From assembly GCA_905250125.1 (NCBI GenBank), contig CAJNOL010000587.1:56771-120770 (forward strand): a stretch of DNA of 64,000 bases, read 5' to 3'. A program made the translations under genes and the position numbers. The DNA is from Rotaria sordida. Its lineage: Eukaryota; Rotifera; Eurotatoria; Philodinida; Philodinidae. Of this stretch, positions 60,675 through 64,000 are shown in pieces (the stretch's first letter is position 1; each line of letters starts with the position of its first letter). The notes beneath the pieces are model-generated. The model had not been told where the DNA came from. It saw only the letters and a list, made by a program, of their open reading frames with translations, and made no database searches.

Positions 60675-63600
60675 ATGAACGAGAGAGATGGAAAAAAAAT
60701 GATCGCTAGCACGTTTGAATTGTTGCCTGTCGATGTTCTTTTTGAAATTTTTGCATATTTATCTCCTGTCGAGATTCTTCAATCATTTTTATCATTGAAT
60801 AAACGTTTTTCGAAAATCATTCGGAATCAATATTTATGGCACATAAGTATTGACGGCGATTCAATGTCATTATCAATGTTCAATAATTTTTGTCAAAATA
60901 TATTAAAATTGATAGGACGTCGTCTTATCTCATTACGCATAACATTAAACAATGTCATTGGTGGATGGTCACTTATTTCATCATCTCTACAATCTCATCA
61001 AATAACATTACTTCGACATCTACATTTAGTTGATATTGAACCGTATGAATTTGATAAATTATTATGTAATCGTTTAATAAAACAATTATATACTTTAATA
61101 GTCGATGTGACGGATGGTAGTTCGTTTCATGATGAAGGTATAGAAGGAGCATATTTGACTAAGGTGAGTAAGCTAAAATGAGAGTTGAGTTCATTATCGA
61201 GTTTGAGTATTTTGTGACAAGAATTTTATACATATTTATATGTATAATAGTTTATAATTTTTGTTTTTTTTTACTTCTAAAGGTGTGTTCATGTGTGAAC
61301 ACTTTAAGAATCTGTCGACTTCCATTTAATTATTATCCTAGAACTCATAAACAATTATTACCACCATTGATGATTTTACCAAATTTATCGAATACAAATA
61401 ATCTTCGAATATTGACTATTGGTATGAATTCATCACGATTTCTTCAAAGATTATTATTTTGTATACCATTTATTGAAACTCTTTCTATTGGTATACATGA
61501 TCAAAAGATTAATAAGAATAAAAAGTTTGATATAATCACGTAAGTTATATTCTATATGATCTTTGACAGTTTTTGAGTCAAATGAAACATTTTTATTAAG
61601 ATTACCTTCCTCTATTGATGCTAATCTTCTTCGTCGTTTATCTCGCCTTAATTTGAACTGTGCGAATAATATAAGTTTTCATCAATCTATTGCACTTTTA
61701 TCATCTATATTTGGTCAGCTTACGCATTTATCACTAAAACTAAAAACATCTATGTCACTATCTGATCCATTTATTATATCAGGTGATACTATTCAACAAT
61801 TATGTATCGATCGTCTCAAACCAATGTCATCCTATACACTTGATCTTTACTTCTTCGCTAATGAAGAATTGAAGGAGAAAATTCTTTTAGAATCATTTGT
61901 TCAAGCACCATTTACTCGTCGAAAACGACCAAAAGTTATTATTTTCAAAAATCCTGATGAAGATATTTATTATAATACTTACAAATTTAATGTTTACACT
62001 TTACCGTATAATGGTACTGAGCTTACAACATTGTTTACTCCTGAAGATCTTCAAATGTATGTATATATGATATATAACTTTGATAAAAGAACGAGTAGAT
62101 AAATTTTATTCTTTCTCTATACAGATCTTCTCAAATGTTGGACAATGTAATAAATTTATATCCGCATATAAATAAATTAGCTCTTAACAATTCTGAAAAC
62201 AAAACTTGTCTTTTAGATCTCGACAATTGTAGAAATTCTTTGTCATTATTTGTTCCATGGTTATTGATAACAAAAATCTCAATTAATGCTGATTTTGTTG
62301 GTGTAACTGAATTAGAAGCAATATTACAATTAGCTGATAATGTACATACATTAGAAATAGTTGATGAAGATGGAATTTTGTCTCCTGCTATTCTATATAA
62401 CAAAAATGATCTCGGTACTATGGTTAATAGAAAAGTAAATATTTCTTTTTTCAACAAAAAAAAAAATATTTAAGAAAATTATTTGTTTCAAAATTATTCC
62501 TTCATTTTCGAATGATCTTCTATTTAAAGAAAATCTATTAAGAATTCTAATTATATTTTGTAACTTCTTTCATTTCCTTGAAATCCATGAGAGTTAAAAC
62601 TGATTAGATGTAATTAAGAAAAAAGTAAAAAATTCCATTTTCTTACACCTATGTGTCAACCAGATCTCCGTTCAGGTACGTCATGGGCCTGAACTCTTTT
62701 AGGGTTTTACTGAACCCTACTCAACCAAAATATGGGCTCGAACAGCGTTCGACAGTTGGATATGTTCTCTCATCAGTGTCAAGTTATGCTATTCGATCTG
62801 TCTAAGGCAATTTGCAAAGCAATAAAATAACGAACAACAGTAAGAAATCTATTTCTTATGAAATCGTGTGAGACAAGAAATCGGACTATTTCCACATTCT
62901 CTGTAATAATTTAATATAAACTCAATGATAAAAAATGAACGTCAAATATTTTGTAATACTTCAAGAGAGACATTCAAAATAAAAATAAAAAGAATTGGAC
63001 CACAACTCTTTTATTGGATTTCAATAAATGTTACCCAAATTCTTCAGGGAAATTTAATAAACTTAAAGATGAGAGCGACTAGTCGTATCCGAAAGGGATG
63101 AATAAACTGAAAAAATTTTCTCGAAGCCAGTTGTAGGAAGCAATTTTTTGCAAAAATAAAACATCTTGAGTGTACATTTTTTTTTTTTGAAAAACATAAC
63201 TTATCGAATTTCTATTAAAATAGTCTTCATCTAGATTTAAAAAAAAAGCAACTGATTGTTCCGTGGTTGAAACTCAGACTGAGAATGACTGGCACACACA
63301 AATAATATCAGGTTTCTTGTGTACTTATAGTAAATAAAACTAAAGTCAGTGTAGAAAATTGAAAGAGTATCTGATTAAAAATCTAACTATACAGTTTGGG
63401 AAGAGTTTTCTATTTGATTTGTAGATATCAAAAAATATTTATTTATTTTTTTTGTCATTAGATCCGATCATTTGGTTTAAATAATTGTACATTGACATTA
63501 TTTAATGCTGAAGATATTTGCAAATTATTAGTAGATCAATTAACTAATTTGAAAAAATTTTGGTTGACAATCAATGATTCATATGACCATGTCGATTGGA

Positions 63601-63836
63601 ATCCATATTCTATTATTGATGGTGAAAATGAATCTACAAAACGTATTCTTAATCTTATTCATTTATTTATTGATCATTTGCAAGAATTGTTTTCGCTTAA
63701 AATATATTTTTGTCAATGGACTTCAAATCATACACCTTGTTTTCCATATCGAATTCGACGAGAATTACATCATTGGTTAATTAATCGATCGTATCGATTA
63801 CAATGTTCTTGCGAAATGATTCGAATTTGGCTTTAA
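60675..63836 (+). CDS. F-box protein with LRR-like C-terminal region, second copy
   Basis: Exons 60675-61163, 61283-61539, 61601-62056, 62125-62434 and 63462-63836 join in frame to 628 residues. The F-box spans about 14-55: F-E-L-L-P-V-D-V-L-F-E-I-F-A-Y-L, L-N-K-R-F and a Trp (Y-L-W-H). The rest has leucine-spaced segments resembling degenerate LRRs (T-L-R-I-C-R-L, L-R-I-L-T-I-G, L-T-H-L-S-L). It is predicted to be a Skp1-binding substrate receptor. The acceptor of intron 2 is placed at 61600 (TTATTAAG) because the nearer CAG at 61569 would bring an in-frame stop. Two starts are possible, Met1 (60675) and Met9; both precede the F-box. The last intron is 1027 bp and AT-rich. The overall plan matches the F-box gene at 6.4-9.5 kb, though the sequences are clearly diverged. 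Confidence 0.8.
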
Positions 63837-64000
63837 TACTATGTTAATTGCGTTATGATAGACATTGATTAAATAAATAAATATATATATGTCTTAGGCA
63901 AAATTGATTTGTAGTTAAGCGTGCAATGAAGAAATTATTTTCATTTGAAAATGAATTCAAGTTTTCATTTTGATTAAGAAAACAGAACGCACTTAGTTTT
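63837..64000 (+). other. 3' flank of the second F-box gene
   Basis: AAATAAATAAATA at 63870-63882 is a plausible poly(A) signal cluster. Nothing else is seen before the window ends. Confidence 0.4.

Noticed and set aside
61563-61600. Splice acceptor CAG at 61569 for F-box exon 3
   Set aside because: Joining there places TGA in frame; the AAG acceptor at 61600 keeps the frame through the rest of the gene.
1-64000. CRISPR array, prophage, operon-type bacterial features
   Set aside because: No spaced identical repeats or bacterial gene structure; introns throughout show a eukaryotic genome.

Overview
The window is about 64 kb of AT-rich animal DNA. Introns are mostly 50-110 nt with GT-AG ends, coding exons are spread over both strands, and conserved metazoan genes sit among F-box and NHL families. 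Small introns, AT-rich codon choice, F-box/LRR-like genes and a Brat-type NHL gene together suggest a rotifer, most likely a bdelloid. That is an inference from style; nothing in the window proves it. One run of 100 N (31998-32097) marks a scaffold gap.

Layout. 1-6.35 kb is gene-free, with inverted repeats and a hAT-like element. 6.35-9.5 kb is an F-box gene whose first intron holds a 724-bp foldback element. 11.1-13.6 kb is a decayed Brat/NCL-1-type NHL gene with three in-frame stops and one frameshift. 17.7-23.5 kb holds a small coiled-coil-like protein, a ZC2HC1-type zinc-finger gene and a small cysteine-rich protein. 28.1-31.5 kb is a head-to-head pair: an MKP-type dual-specificity phosphatase (-) and a PACRG-like ciliary protein (+). 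32.1-37.3 kb is a second head-to-head pair: a RIPOR/FAM65 gene running into the gap (-) and NEDD8 (+). 37.5-49.9 kb holds two tandem paralogous PH-SH2 adaptor genes. 50.8-54.4 kb is a G3BP/Rasputin gene. 57.1-58.7 kb holds a 32-bp minisatellite and a broken Bro1-domain pseudogene (-). 60.7-63.8 kb is a second F-box gene.

Most real genes were assembled here by joining exons in phase from the raw sequence, because many exons are too short to stand out alone. Total coding lengths come out in frame across all junctions for the F-box genes, ZC2HC1, the cysteine-rich protein, MKP, PACRGL, NEDD8, the first PH-SH2 gene and G3BP. The genes do not form one pathway. They cover signalling (MKP, RIPOR, PH-SH2 adaptors), ubiquitin-like modification (NEDD8 and F-box proteins), cilia (PACRGL) and RNA granules (G3BP).

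The most unusual observations are: (i) a 1-nt microexon in one PH-SH2 gene and a 4-nt microexon at the same place in its tandem paralog, required to keep the frame; (ii) a very short upstream ORF in both paralogs whose stop overlaps the main start codon as ATGA; (iii) close same-strand spacing of NEDD8 and the first PH-SH2 gene, with a poly(A) signal followed by a splice-acceptor-like site, as expected of a trans-spliced operon; (iv) several non-autonomous elements with TAGAG-type ends, including a 100-bp copy nested in another repeat. No CRISPR array, intact transposase, rRNA or credible functional tRNA was seen.
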